Assembly: GCA_002245135.1 (NCBI GenBank)
Contig: NGBS01001184.1
Span: 1-64,000, forward strand
DNA: 64,000 nt
Reading direction: 5' to 3'
From: Proteromonas lacertae
Lineage: Eukaryota > Sar > Bigyra > Opalinata > Proteromonadidae
Position 1 is the stretch's first letter; every line of letters starts with the position of its first letter. Under the pieces are notes generated by a model, which had not been told where the DNA came from, searched no databases, and saw only the letters and a list, made by a program, of their open reading frames with translations. A program made the translations under genes and the position numbers. Below are positions 33,994-45,261 of the stretch, in pieces.

Positions 33994-34503
33994 AGAAAAT
34001 ATAAAACGACTATATTTTAGAAATGTTATAATTTTTCTCAAAATCTTGATATGGACCAATTGTTTGAATATGAAAAGCCAAATTTGAAATTATTTGATAT
34101 GTTCAATATCATGATAAAATTAGGTGTTTGAAAATTCTCAATGTACTTTGTTTATACTTTCAAAGTATTCGAGATGAATAGATACAGTAAATATATTGTT
34201 CTGTCAAAATAATATATTCTTTCAAGTTGTGATATTTGTAATGTTATAAATAGATTAAGTGTTATATTGATGATTTTAAGTGAATGTGATGTAATGATAA
34301 ACAAGAAATTGCCTTTTTATGAAGATTATAATAACAATGAAACTAAATAATATATCCAAATATTATAATATCATTTGAATATAATCTATTTGAATAGGAC
34401 TGGAAATGAATTGAATAAAAGAGAATATTGATAAAGAAGAATTGTATTCCTTTAGATGCAATTTCAGAAGAAGAAAAGAAAGAATTACAGAAAGAATTAT
34501 AAA
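33994..34503 (+). pseudogene. Decayed relic of the pseudokinase-LRR gene
   Basis: No intact frame, but short stretches match the protein encoded at 48056-49548: a FKVFEMNRYSKYIVLSK-like run (about 34160-34215) against SLQMISYSKYVIISR, MILSECDVMINKK (about 34270-34310) against MILNEYDIMISNL, and the ending PLDAISEEEKKELQKEL (about 34450-34500) against KLDGISEKEKKELSKKF. Several stops and frame changes lie between. I read it as a dead paralogue. An imperfect inverted repeat, TTTTGAGAAAATATAA, sits at its left edge (33990-34041). Confidence 0.55.
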
Positions 34504-34565
34504 ACAAATTTACATTTAAATTTCAAGCTGAAGTTTGGATATAAAAATTTCAGTTTTACATAAAA

Positions 34566-35292
34566 CATGCAAAAGAAATATTTATCATCAGAAGGAGATG
34601 GAAAAGATGTATGTGATTAATTTTTAAGTTTTATATATATTTAGGAGTTGATAAACAAATTAATGGAACTGTATGAAGAAATAAGAAGAGAACTTGATGA
34701 AGAAATATCAATAAACAAACAACAAAATGAAGAAATTAGATATTTAAAAAAACAATTACAATCTTTGGAGAAAAAAGAAGATAATTCATTAGAATATATA
34801 GAAACAAAATTCTTAGGTAGTGGAAAATATATATCAAATGATGGGAAAATTATATCAACTATTAGTGAAACTAGCTATTGCTTAGACTTAAAAATGGAAG
34901 AAGGTGTTTATCACATTAAGTTTAAATTCTATTGGGGAATAGCACCTTTTTATAAGCATAAGGTTCAAGATATTTTATTCTTAGGTTTATCTGCAGATAA
35001 AAAGGCTGATAAGACAAGTGCATATTTTGCATTTAACGGCAAAAGTCAAGATAATACGTCAAGATGTCATATTGGAACAATTGTTAATTCAAATCCAAAT
35101 TTCATTAATCATGCTAACGGCTCAATTTATGAAATGATTATTGATATGAATAAAAGAGAATTTTGGATTAGTCATAATAATTCATCTCCTGTTTTACTTG
35201 TTAAAGATTTACCTTCTCCATCATATCCATTTGCAACATCTATTCATAATTCTGCAGTTGAATTATTATCAGTCGCAAAGGAAAAAGTCTAA
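34566..35292 (+). CDS. SPRY/B30.2-like protein with coiled-coil N-terminus
   Basis: Two exons, 34566-34608 and 34645-35292, around a 36-nt intron. About 229 residues: a coiled coil (ELYEEIRRELDEEISINKQ to LQSLEKKED) and then a beta-rich domain with SPRY-like features near its end (EMIIDMNKREFWISHNN and PSYPFATSIHNSAVELLS, corresponding to the FxxNG and P-V strand region). The stop codon lies inside the right palindrome arm, so the duplication reused this gene's 3' end. Function unknown; SPRY domains mediate protein binding. A TTCAAGC motif is about 42 nt before the ATG. Confidence 0.6.
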
Positions 35293-37006
35293 AATGCTTG
35301 TTTCTTTGACTAATAAGCTTTTCCAATATAATAATTTGTTTATATTCATATACTAACCCAAAACAAAAACAAAATATTAATAACAATATCATAATTATCT
35401 TAGAAAGGCATTGCAGGTCCATTCTTTTCGGCTTGGAATTTATTCCAAGCTTGACTTAAAGCATCAAATACTCTCTCAGCTATATATTGTTGTTCAGGAG
35501 TATAATCAATTGCTTTATCTGGATGAACTATACGACTTGCTTTGAAATAATAAATCTTGATTTTATTATCATTCATTAAATCACCTATATTCAGTTGTTT
35601 CCAACCAGCATCTTCCCATAAAATTGTATGTAAACTAGCTAATAATGCTTGAATACTTCTCTTTATACCATTCTCTTCAGCCCAAACTTGAATCTTCTTT
35701 TCCCATTTTTCAGCACTTTTTTCTTTATCTTCAGCTCGTTTTTCTTCTTGATTCTTTCGAGCTTCTATCTCTTTCAATGCTTCCATCTGTTTCTTTTTCA
35801 ATTCTTTTTGAGCTTTCAGTATTTGTTGTTGAACTTCTTCAGATTTATCAGATAAATCAACTCCTGTTAATTGATTGGCATCAGCATCTAATTTCTTACT
35901 TACATTATTACCACCGAATAAATCTTCTTCTTCATCATCACTACTACTACTACCTTGTAATAGTTCATCATTATTTGGCTTGGGTTTAGGTTTGGCAACT
36001 GGTTTAGCAGCTGGTTTAGCAACTGGTTTTGGAGATACTTTTGGAGCAGCTTTGGGTGTCACAGGTTTTGCAGTTGGTTTGGCTTTCGGAGTAGCTGCTT
36101 TAGGTGTGGTTGCTTTGGTTTTTGGAGTGTGGATAACTCCACCTGTTGATTGTAAACCAGATACTTGTTCTGATGGTTTAGGAGGAGATTTCTTTGGAGT
36201 TACTGATTTAGCAACTGGAGCAGTAGCTGGCTTGGAAGCAACTGGAGCAGTAGCACTGGCACTTGGAGATGTAACACCAGTTTTAGGACTTATTCCAAGA
36301 GAATTGAGTCTTAAAGCCTTCAAAAAGATATTTCCATGGTAAGTTGGGATTCTTTCATTTGGATTTGTCACATCTTGCCATACTGTTTCTCTCTTACCTA
36401 CACTTGTTCGAAAACGAAAGTGGAATTGACCTCCTACTTTGGCTAATGGGAATGTGCTAGTTATATCTTGAAGAGTTACTCCAGAATCAGCTGGTCTATT
36501 ATCATTAAAATAAGGAATGTAATTTATAACTCATACTTTGATAGAACATAAGCATTCGGATGAGTCAGATCATCACCCTTGGCTTTTTGAACTACATAGA
36601 ATATCACTTGAGACATTTGATTTACTTTAAAAAAGCAAGTTCAAAAAAAGATTTTGGATTTAAAAACTTGGCTTGAAATTCTATTTTGCATTTTTTCATT
36701 TTTTTAATACAAATCACTGCTATTTTAGAGAAAAAGCAATGGAAAGGAATTTTTACTTGTAGTAAAATCGACTTAAACGGAGAGTACGCTAAACAAATGA
36801 AGTTGTCTCGCTTTTGAAAGAAACAACCCATTCGAAATAGCATAACTGCATTTGTTTTGGCAGTAAGGCTTATTTGCCAGAAAATGAGTAAGAATGGTTG
36901 TGTTTCAACAAAAATCAAGTTTTTAAAAAGGTATAAAGACAACAATAAACATGAATAATTCTACTTACTACAAGTATGTTGTCACTCCGTATTTATAAAT
37001 CCCTTT
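35283..37006 (-). repeat. Right arm of 1.72-kb near-perfect palindrome
   Basis: Inverted copy of 32269-33992. Contains DIX-J copy 2 and its upstream region; its inner end overlaps the last bases of the SPRY-like gene. Confidence 0.95.
35400..36616 (-). CDS. DIX-domain plus auxilin-type J-domain protein, copy 2
   Basis: Same 392-residue protein as copy 1; I see no coding difference. Exons 36537-36616 and 35400-36495, intron 36496-36536. The two copies converge on the spacer. All J-domain residues (HPDK) and the DIX-like N-terminus are intact, so both copies can be active. Because the arms include about 390 bp upstream of the start, both probably share regulation. Whether this is a true duplication or an assembly artefact of a fold-back read cannot be decided from the sequence alone; the different 3' flanks speak for a real locus. 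Confidence 0.85.
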
Positions 37007-37045
37007 AAAACATTCTATAAAATATAATGTCTATTAATTTAATTT
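36617..37045. other. Upstream region of DIX-J copy 2
   Basis: 36617-37006 belongs to the palindrome arm; the last 40 bp are unique and lead to the 3' end of the NEK gene. No independent gene seen. Confidence 0.55.
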
Positions 37046-38826
37046 CTAATGACTATCCATCTTATCTGCTTCAGCTATCAACAATTCATTAAATCTTCTA
37101 TTCAATCCTTTAACACTCTTCACATTACCAATTACATCATTCTTATTGTTTTCATTTATATTATTCTTTTTACCTGAACTTAGTGCATTTTCATATCTTT
37201 TCACTTTTTCACAAAGCAAAGATAATTGTTGAGGAGTTAATGGTCCATCTACAAAAATACTCTATATATTAATACAAATATAAAACATATATAAATACTC
37301 TATTTTTATTCATTTTCTTAGTTGTAGTAGCAGCTGATGTAACTGGTGTTATTGTTGTTGTTGTTGTTGTTGTTGTATTAAATGATATATTATTACTATT
37401 ATTATCTTCAATTATAGAAGGACTGTTGTTTGAAATTATACTTGTATCATTATAATTATTACTTACAGTTTTGACTTTCTTTAATGTATTGGTTTTATTC
37501 GTTTTTAATGTTGGAATTCTTCTAGTTTTTTTATAAAAGATATAATAATATACGATGGAGATGAATATTTGTTTTTAGGTTCAGATGTTCTATTTCAATA
37601 TATAATATTAATATTATACTTGGATCTTCTAATTACTCTGTTTACTAAATCGCTTTTAACTTTTCTTTCATTTTTAATCTCTTTATTATTATTATGAATA
37701 TTATTCCTTTCAATATTCATTTCTTTTTCTTTTTCTTCTTTCAATTTTTTAATTATTTCATCTTTTTCTCTCAATTGTACATTCAATAATTCATTCTTTT
37801 CTATTAATTGTATGTTCTTCTTCTTCTCACTCTTTATCTCTTCTTTACACTTACTTAATTCATCTTCCAATTTGCTAATTTGATTTTTATATTTCTCTTC
37901 AAATTCAATCATTTTCTTGTTCAATTCCTTCTCTTTTTCATTTAATATTTCTTCTTTTATCATATCTCTAACTGGTTGATATTTTAATATTTGATTTGTT
38001 GATGGTCTTTTAGCTGGATCTTTCTCCAACATTTTCATTATCAGAAATCTAATTGCATTACTATAATGGCTTGGTATAGGTTTGGGATCATTGTGTACTA
38101 TCTTATTAGCTAATGCAATTTGATTGGATGCTATGAATGGTGGTTCTAATGCACACATTTCATATAAAAGTACACCAAATGACCAGATATCAGATTTTTC
38201 ATCATATTTTCTTTCTTCACATACTTCTGGTGAGAAATAAAGAGGTGTACCTACGACAGTATTAGCGAAATGAGATTGAGAACTTAATACCCTTCCTAAA
38301 CCAAAATCACCTATCTTAACACTTCCATTTTTCTCCAGGAATATATTTTGACTTTTTATATCTCTATGTAGTATGTTCTTACCGTGTATGTAATTTAATC
38401 CTTTTGTAACTTGAAGTAGGATTTCCCATATCCTAGATTCATCGAATGGATAGTGTATTTGCGATCTATTTTCTATTTTTCTACCCAAATCGCCATCATC
38501 TGAATAAGACATGACGATATTCAAGTTTTCATTTTCAATAAAACTTTCGTAGTATGTTATAATATTTGGATGTGATAACTATATAATAATAGATATATAA
38601 TAGATTGAGTAATACTTTACTCATAACTGTAGCTTCATTGAGAGTTTCATTTTGTTCTTTTCTAGATAAACCATGCAATTTAACACTTTTTAATACTAAT
38701 ACTAACCCATCTTTCTTTCTACGAACTTTATTAACCTAATCGATAAACTGATAACCATTTAATATATACTTGTCCATAAGTGCCACTGCCAAGGTTTTCT
38801 AATATTTGATAATCTTTAATGGACAT
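37046..38826 (-). CDS. NEK-family protein kinase
   Basis: Ser/Thr kinase of the NIMA-related group. Six exons with introns of 30-41 nt. ENLGSGTYGQV is the Gly loop, VLKSVKL holds the ATP Lys, HRDIKSQNIFL the catalytic loop, IGDFGLGR the Mg loop, VVGTPLYFSPE the P+1 loop, and KSDIWSFGVLLYEMCALEPPF the F helix region, as in NEK1-like kinases. After the kinase domain are a long Lys/Glu coiled coil (KEKELNKKMIEFEEKY...), low-complexity Asn/Thr runs and a short conserved-looking end (RRFNELLIAEADKMDSH). About 540 residues. NEKs act in cilia and the cell cycle. Divergent from the TPR-ankyrin gene, 82 bp away. Confidence 0.9.
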
Positions 38827-38908
38827 TCTAAAGAATAATTATGTAGAAAAGTGAGAGGCAAATTTAAAAAAATCGAACGATATTCAAGCTTATACAATTA
38901 TTTCAATC

Positions 38909-40074
38909 ATGAATTTAAGAGACAAATTGAGAGAAATTTCAAATCTACCAATTGAATCTTTGTCAGAAGAATATAAATCACTTCTACAAGAATCTATAGA
39001 TCAGAAAGACATCGCTGTTCAATTTTGTTGTTTAAAGAACATAGCTAGAATATATAATTTTATTGTATGTTTTGATTATGTAATTTTATACATAGGGAGA
39101 TACAAAATCTGCTATTTCATTTATGTTGAGAGCATATTCAATATCAAACAAATATCAGTACAATTCATCAGAATTAGGACAAATACACATAGCTATATGT
39201 CGAATGTTAGAGAAAATTTATCAAAAGATTAATGATCGGACAAATTCAACTAAATACTCAAATGAAGCTTGGGAACAAGAGAAGTATTTATTGCAAGATA
39301 TGGGTTATCATGATCCAGAGATTCGAAGAGTTTTATAAATACCATCATTCTAACTATATTAACCAAAAAGAAGATAAAAATGATAATCACCAATTAGAAC
39401 AAACAGAAACACAACCACCAATACATCAAAATAAAGAAAATAATTCTTTAGAAAATAATAAAAACCAGAAGAAAACAAAGAATAAGAATAAGAAGAATAA
39501 CAAAAAGGATAAAACACCAATATCATTCAATGATCAGATGAGTTTAGAAAAGAAAGTATATTTATTAGGATATGCTGCAAAAAGAGGTAAAAGATCGTTG
39601 GTTCAACAATATTTAGAAGATGGAATAGATCCTAACTTAAAGAATCCAGTGACTGGTTATACACCATTGCATTATGCTTGTTGGAATAATTTTTATGATA
39701 TTGTGGAGTTATTACTACAATATGGTGCTAATCCACTGATTAAGAACAATGAAGGTGAGAATTCACTTGAGACTGCCAGAGTTACTAAGAATAAGAAATT
39801 AATTGAATTATTAGATAATAAGATAATAGATATTGAAGAAAATGAAGTAGATAATGGAAATGTCGTTGATCATTCAAAATCGATTTTAAAAATACCAAAT
39901 ATACCTAAATTAGATGTAACAAAAGAAGAAGAAACGATATTAGAGAGAAAAGAAGGGGTGAAAACAAATTTGAAGAGAAATGATGAAAATGATGAAGATA
40001 TAGTTGTGGAAATAGTAAATAACATGGAAGAAGATGTAGAGAATGCAATTAATATGTATAATTCTTTAATTTAA
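38909..40074 (+). CDS. TPR and ankyrin-repeat protein (one apparent frameshift)
   Basis: Exon 1 (from 38909) and exon 2 after a 31-nt intron (about 39066-39096) give TPR-like helices: KDIAVQFCCLKNIARIYNFIGDTKSAISFMLRAYSISNKY in outline, continuing to YLLQDMGYHDPEIRRVL and a TAA at 39336. If one T is removed from the run TTTT just before that stop, the frame runs on through a Lys/Asn-rich linker into two or three ankyrin repeats (GYTPLHYACWNNFYDIVELLLQYGANPLIKNNEGENSLE in outline) and an acidic tail ending at 40072-40074. No start codon or promoter motif precedes the ankyrin part, so I prefer one gene with a homopolymer error. Otherwise two genes. TTCAAGC lies about 25 nt before the ATG. Confidence 0.65.
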
Positions 40075-41114
40075 TATGTCTTTTGTAATTTCTACTGTTT
40101 TATACTATCTACAAATGTAAATATATTCACATAATGCAATAGTAACTGTACTATAATCTATATAACTTAATTTGCAAGCGAATAAAGGAAGAACAATCTC
40201 AAATGTATTTGTTATTATAAATATTTAATAGTATTATTTGTAGTATTTGCTGTCAAATATAACATTATATAATATCAGCTGGTTAGATCATTCAATTTAA
40301 CATTTATTATTTTCTTTCTTGGAAGATTTATAATTTTCACTTCATTCATTCCATAGAATCTTATCAAAACGTCTATATGAATTCTTGTCTTTAATGATTC
40401 TATTTATATCTATGATTTGATCATTATGTACTTGTTCTAATATAGTTAAAACGTTATAGTATCTTGATTTCCTTTTATAAAGCATTCTTTTGATTTTGAC
40501 ATTGAGAAACTCTACAGAAGAGGTGTTATATCTTCCAAATATACACCTCTAAATGCAATTTAAGTGAATTATGAATATGCATCTAAACATATCAATATCT
40601 CTACATCTTATTTGATTTATTTTGAAGCTTTTAGTGGTTGACCTTAAATAGTTTTTTATACTTTTATTTATTGATATGTCTAGAGGCTGCAAGACTGGTG
40701 TATAGCGAGGAGGAACTATTATTATAATTATATGATTATTTTATCACTTCTTCCAGCTATGTCTGTCGATAAGGTAAAATCATTAAGTCATCCACGCTTT
40801 TTGACTAATCTTGAAATTTTTTAACATCTAATTAGCGATTTAAATAATTTAATAATTATTTGGAATTTAAAAATATAGTCGTTACATTGTAGTGATGAAT
40901 AGTGATAATGGAGTGATTTAATAACATAATATGTCTGTTGCAATTATTTATGTGTATGAAGCAGATAAAAAAAAACATATGTGATAGTTTAATAACTAAT
41001 CTCTATTTTCTCAATTCTGCTAAAGTATATTCATAAACAAACAAAATATAATCACGAAAAATAAATATACTTTATCTTATTCTTCCCATTATTTTATACT
41101 ATTACTATTATTAT
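40075..41114. other. Long low-coding interval
   Basis: About 1 kb without a gene, the largest such gap in the window. It holds the transposase relic and, at 40868-40883, one of three copies of the 13-mer AACGACTATATTT (reverse orientation). The rest is AT-rich. Confidence 0.5.
40290..40830 (-). mobile_element. Degenerate DDE transposase relic (pogo/CENP-B-like)
   Basis: On the minus strand the stretch around 40695-40745 reads IIIVPPRYTPVLQPLDISINK, which matches the end of the DDE_1 domain in pogo/Tigger and related transposases (PPxxTxxLQPLDxxxN), followed by SIKNYLR. Further fragments follow in other frames toward lower coordinates (KSRYYNVLTILEQVHNDQI). There are many stops and no intact frame or terminal repeats that I can see, so the element is dead. 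It is the only mobile-element trace I recognise in the window. Confidence 0.5.
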
Positions 41115-44100
41115 CTAAGATTCTAATCCAGGATCATAATAATGCTCCTTATATATATCATCTAATGTTTTCTGTGGAGATAAATCTGACAATATCTGTA
41201 CAAACGATGATTTTATTTGATAAGGCAATTCTTCCCACTGTTTCATCCAAATATCAATTATAAATATAGTCGTTGATTCATTATTCTCTAAAAACTTCAA
41301 AAATGGACCTTCTAAAAGATAATTCAATGCAGCTTTCTGTGCCTTATCAAATATAAATGGATTCTTTGTTTTTAACTTCTTCTGTACCTCTGTTCTTATA
41401 TTATTTGATAAATATGGAAGATGAGTAAATCCTCCATATATTACATAAAATCTGTAAATTAGATCTTCATTATTGTCAAAATCCTCATCATTCTTATCTC
41501 TTATACGATGTTTCTCAACTTGGTTATAAAACTCAACACTATTTAAATAATAATAGTAATAATAATAATATATACTATCCCTGTTCATCTCTTGTTTTAA
41601 GAAAATTAAACAATATTCCATTCAATATTGGATTCTTAAGATATTCTGTTAATACTTCAATGGAATGTCCTTTTTGTTTTGTGTCTCTTATACCCATTAA
41701 TACTTGAATAGTCTATATTTTTAAATATATAAATATATATATACTTTAATGATATAATATGGAGCAAATGCCAATAAAAATCCAGAATATTGTACAATAT
41801 AATACCAATTAGTGTATGTAATATCACATTTGTTCTTAAACCATTGTGTTTCTAGTAGAAATGTAATATATGGAAATAAGAATGTCATTATCATTGTATA
41901 ACATATATAATATTCTTCAGATGATCGATCGATCTTCGATATAAATAATCTAATCGATTGTGCAAATATCAATGTCAATTCCATCAACTATATTACATAA
42001 TATAATATAATTTAAAAAATATATATATACAAATATTATATTTACAGTATAAAACGGAATATAATATTTACAATGATAACATTTTCCAACATAAATTTCA
42101 TTATATTGAATATTAAATGTGTTAGTAATACCATCATTATAGAAATAATATAAAAATATTATTATAATGGTATAAATTAAAGGTATTATCAAATACAAAT
42201 TCATAGACATTGGGAAGTTTTTACCATGATTTCTTCTAACTAAATATCTCGTAGATTGGAATAAAAATGAAATTCCAAACAAATGACTAACTGTGATGAA
42301 GAAATGGTGTAAAAAACAGATAGAATTATCACCTTTATAAAAACACATTATTAGCATATGAATTATTCCAAGTATTACTGATATTAAACTGTATTTGAAC
42401 ATAGGAGGATGTGTGAACATTTGAGGACGCCTATTTATATAATAATAATGAAGAATAAAGAATAAGATATATACTTTCCAAGTTTGAAATAAAATACAAT
42501 GATATAAACCATCATCAATACTAGCAATGCAATTATAACTATCAAATAATAAAGTACTACAGATTCAGGCTTCTTTTCTTACAAAAACAAAATTAAAGAA
42601 ATATATTTGTAATAGAATAGAGAATATTATATATATAAAAAAGATATAATCAATGTCCATTTCCATGAAGATGGATATACCATTGGACAACCACTTTTAC
42701 CAGTTATATAATCAATATTACAATTATCCAACCATTCTGGTCCTATAATAGTTGAAACATTATTATTGGTATTCTGTACAACTAACAAGGACTTAGCTAT
42801 ATTAAATCCATTATTATTATCTAATCGAATATCACCATAGAATGTAGTCCAAGGAAAACATATTTGTTTTAAGATATTACCAACGCAATCATCATTAGTA
42901 GAACAGATGGATGGATTTCCAACAATCACATTATTTACTATGGAAGTACCACATATACCAAACTTAAAAACTATTTCAAATAAACATATAATAATATATA
43001 ATATATATATATATATATAATATATATATACATGATGTAAATTGTTTGAACAATTCCTTATTGTGAGGTATATGTGTGACACTCATTTCTTCATTCTTAT
43101 CTGTAGCATATTCTATACCCCTTTGAACTAATATACCATTAGCTGAACTGGTTGATATTATATCTAAAAACATATATGATTGAGAGAATAATTCCTCAAT
43201 ATTCTGTGGTAAGCCATACAATGCTTTATATTCATCTAACTTTGAATATAAATATGTAAAATATTCTTCAGTTGTACCCATATACAAATCATTTGTTCCA
43301 GTTGAATATGACTTATGTATGTTATGATAAGTAATCCAATTTGGATTATCCACAATCACATGATTCACTGAATAATAAACAGCAGTTCCTGGGCTGAATC
43401 TATACTTCTCCATTAACATTAAACTTTTAGTATAATACTCACCTTCCAAGTAATTGATAAATATATTCACATTTTGGTGTTGAAAATATTTTATCCAATT
43501 TGATATATATTTGGTGGAAGTTATACTATCTGTATCACTCTATTCATAATAATAAATAAAGTTATACAAATGGTATTGTTGGCATTTCACATGTTTCACC
43601 TTCAGGACAATCTTCATCCACTTCACAATTACTTTCATTTACATCATATATCACATTTGAACATCGTCTAATTATATATACCTTATGTTTATTAGGAATT
43701 AGATAATTATTCATTAAATATTCCCAATCGTGAGCTAATGGATTTAAATTTTTATGATACAACACTCCCACTTTAATTATATTATTATCACTCTTAGTTG
43801 TTTGAGATTCAAAATCAATATGAAAATCAATAACTTTAAGATAATTTGTGGTAATTGTATCAGATGATGGTAAAGCTGATTTAACAAATGCATATTCTTT
43901 ATCATTCTCTACTGAATAATATTGAGATGGTAAAACCATTATATTACATCCATATGAAGTGTTTGATTTTCCTGAAGAAAAAGATTCATCGAAATATGAT
44001 ATGAGATGAATTATTTTATCTGTTATAACTGTATCATAGGAAGTGAATAGGAAATTTGGTTTGTTCTTTTCTCGAGTACAAATTGACTGGATTGTACCTT

Positions 44101-44555
44101 CTAAATAAGATGCATCTTTTGTACTAGGATCATATTCTGTTTTTAGATCAAGAATCTCTATCTTCACTTTAACTTTTCTATAAAAATAAAAATGTTTAAT
44201 AGATTGAATTTATATACCTTTCATCATTTACACACTCAAAATGTGGGAAATATACACCATGAGCACAAATACCACCATCTTTGTTGATCCAATCAGCCCA
44301 CAACTGCCATCCAATTGCGTTAAATGTATCTAATATAAATAATACAATTATACCCAATGAGTCTGGCTGTGATTTAGTATTAATCAACCCAAGTATCCTA
44401 ACATACTCTACATCGTTTGCAAGACCAGGATCACTGTTATTATAATATTCTGATATAGAATAACATTTAGAAAACTATTACACTATAATATAAGCTAATA
44501 CATATAGAAATAGAAGAAATATTAAATGTTTTGAATGTTTATATATGTGTGTCAT
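41115..44555 (-). CDS. Seven-TM receptor with large extracellular domain and C-terminal RGS domain
   Basis: Starts MTHIYKHSKHLIFLLFL (signal or first TM; ATG 44553-44555). An extracellular region of about 550 residues follows, with Cys-containing motifs (GICAHGVYFPHFEC, CEVDEDCPEGETC, GNPSICSTNDDC) that recall periplasmic-binding-like or Cys-rich ligand domains. Seven TM helices lie in about 42640-41740 (ending IVQYSGFLLAFAPYY). The cytosolic end is RGS-like: LFNFLKQEMNRDSVEFYNQV (core helices; one surplus A at about 41604 breaks the frame), IYGGFTHLPYLSNN and FDKAQKAALNYLLEGPFLKFLENNE. Introns are about 28-60 nt. Such 7TM-RGS proteins in plants and protists act on heterotrimeric G-alpha. The ligand is unknown. 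Confidence 0.72.
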
Positions 44556-44901
44556 TGTAGTAATTGTATTCAGTGATTCAATAATATATCATTGAAAATA
44601 AATTGAAAAACGAAAATAAACACTCAAGCCTAACTTAAATGTTTGAATGGGATAAGAAGGATATGTAAACCGTGCAGTCATGTAATGATAGTTTTATTTG
44701 TATGATGAAAACGAACATTGAAAGATATTGTTGTTTATATTATGTAATATTTATGATCAGCATTAAAAGTTGGATTTATTCCTTATATTTGAAGATATTC
44801 TTATGCAGTTCATTTAGCAGAAACAGATAATAGAGTAACTCAACATATGTTAAATCTTCCCAACAACATCAACACTAATATATATATAGCGAAATGAATA
44901 A
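44556..44901. other. Interval that may hide a small gene
   Basis: 346 bp. TCAAGCC at about 44624-44630 serves the minus-strand receptor and precedes an ATG at 44639 (MFEWDKKD...). At 44803-44896 an open run YAVHLAETDNRVTQHMLNLP looks coding on the plus strand, but I could not connect the two by convincing splice sites. A small gene or a relic is possible. Confidence 0.25.
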
Positions 44902-45206
44902 TTACAAAAACTCTTCTTTACCACCTCTTTCTGCATTATCATGTACCTAAAAGAATATTAAGATAATCATACTAACTCATGATGACAAACACGGTAAATA
45001 CAGTATGGAATAATAACTAAACCAACAGCGATGCTTACTACGTGTTTTCTATTCCATGTCCAACGTTTGTAGATATTCTCTTTCAAGCCGTTATACTCTT
45101 CAATGTACTCGTTAGTATGTGTTGATCTACGAATAACACCAGATGAACGAGCAAGGGCTGGTACTCTTCTTGATAGTTTTGACACTGAACGTAAGGCGAA
45201 TGACAT
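44902..45206 (-). CDS. Small mitochondrial membrane protein, possibly complex I NDUFB4-like
   Basis: About 93 residues. N-terminal presequence (MSFALRSVSKLSRRVPALARSS), then NEYIEEYNGLKENIYKRWTW, one TM helix (VVSIAVGLVIIPYCIYRV) and a short charged tail (HDNAERGGKEEFL) reached through a 26-nt intron near 44950. The pattern Y-x-E-E-Y-N ... RW-x-W/Y followed by a single TM with a Pro is seen in NDUFB4/B15-type accessory subunits, but the similarity is short. Its start codon lies 55 bp from the divergent mitochondrial LeuRS gene. Mitochondrial location is the firmer part of this call. Confidence 0.5.
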
Positions 45207-45238
45207 TTTATAAACTAAAAAACCTTTTGAAAATAGTT

Positions 45239-45249
45239 TGGCTTGATTC
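45239..45249. promoter_or_regulatory. GGCTTGA motif between two mitochondrial-protein genes
   Basis: TGGCTTGATTC lies in the 55-bp gap between divergent starts (45206 and 45262), about 15-35 nt from each. In such a small gap it must be close to the transcription starts of both genes. Same motif as at 20908-20942 and 24461-24489. Confidence 0.5.
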
Positions 45250-45261
45250 TTATTTTTAAAA

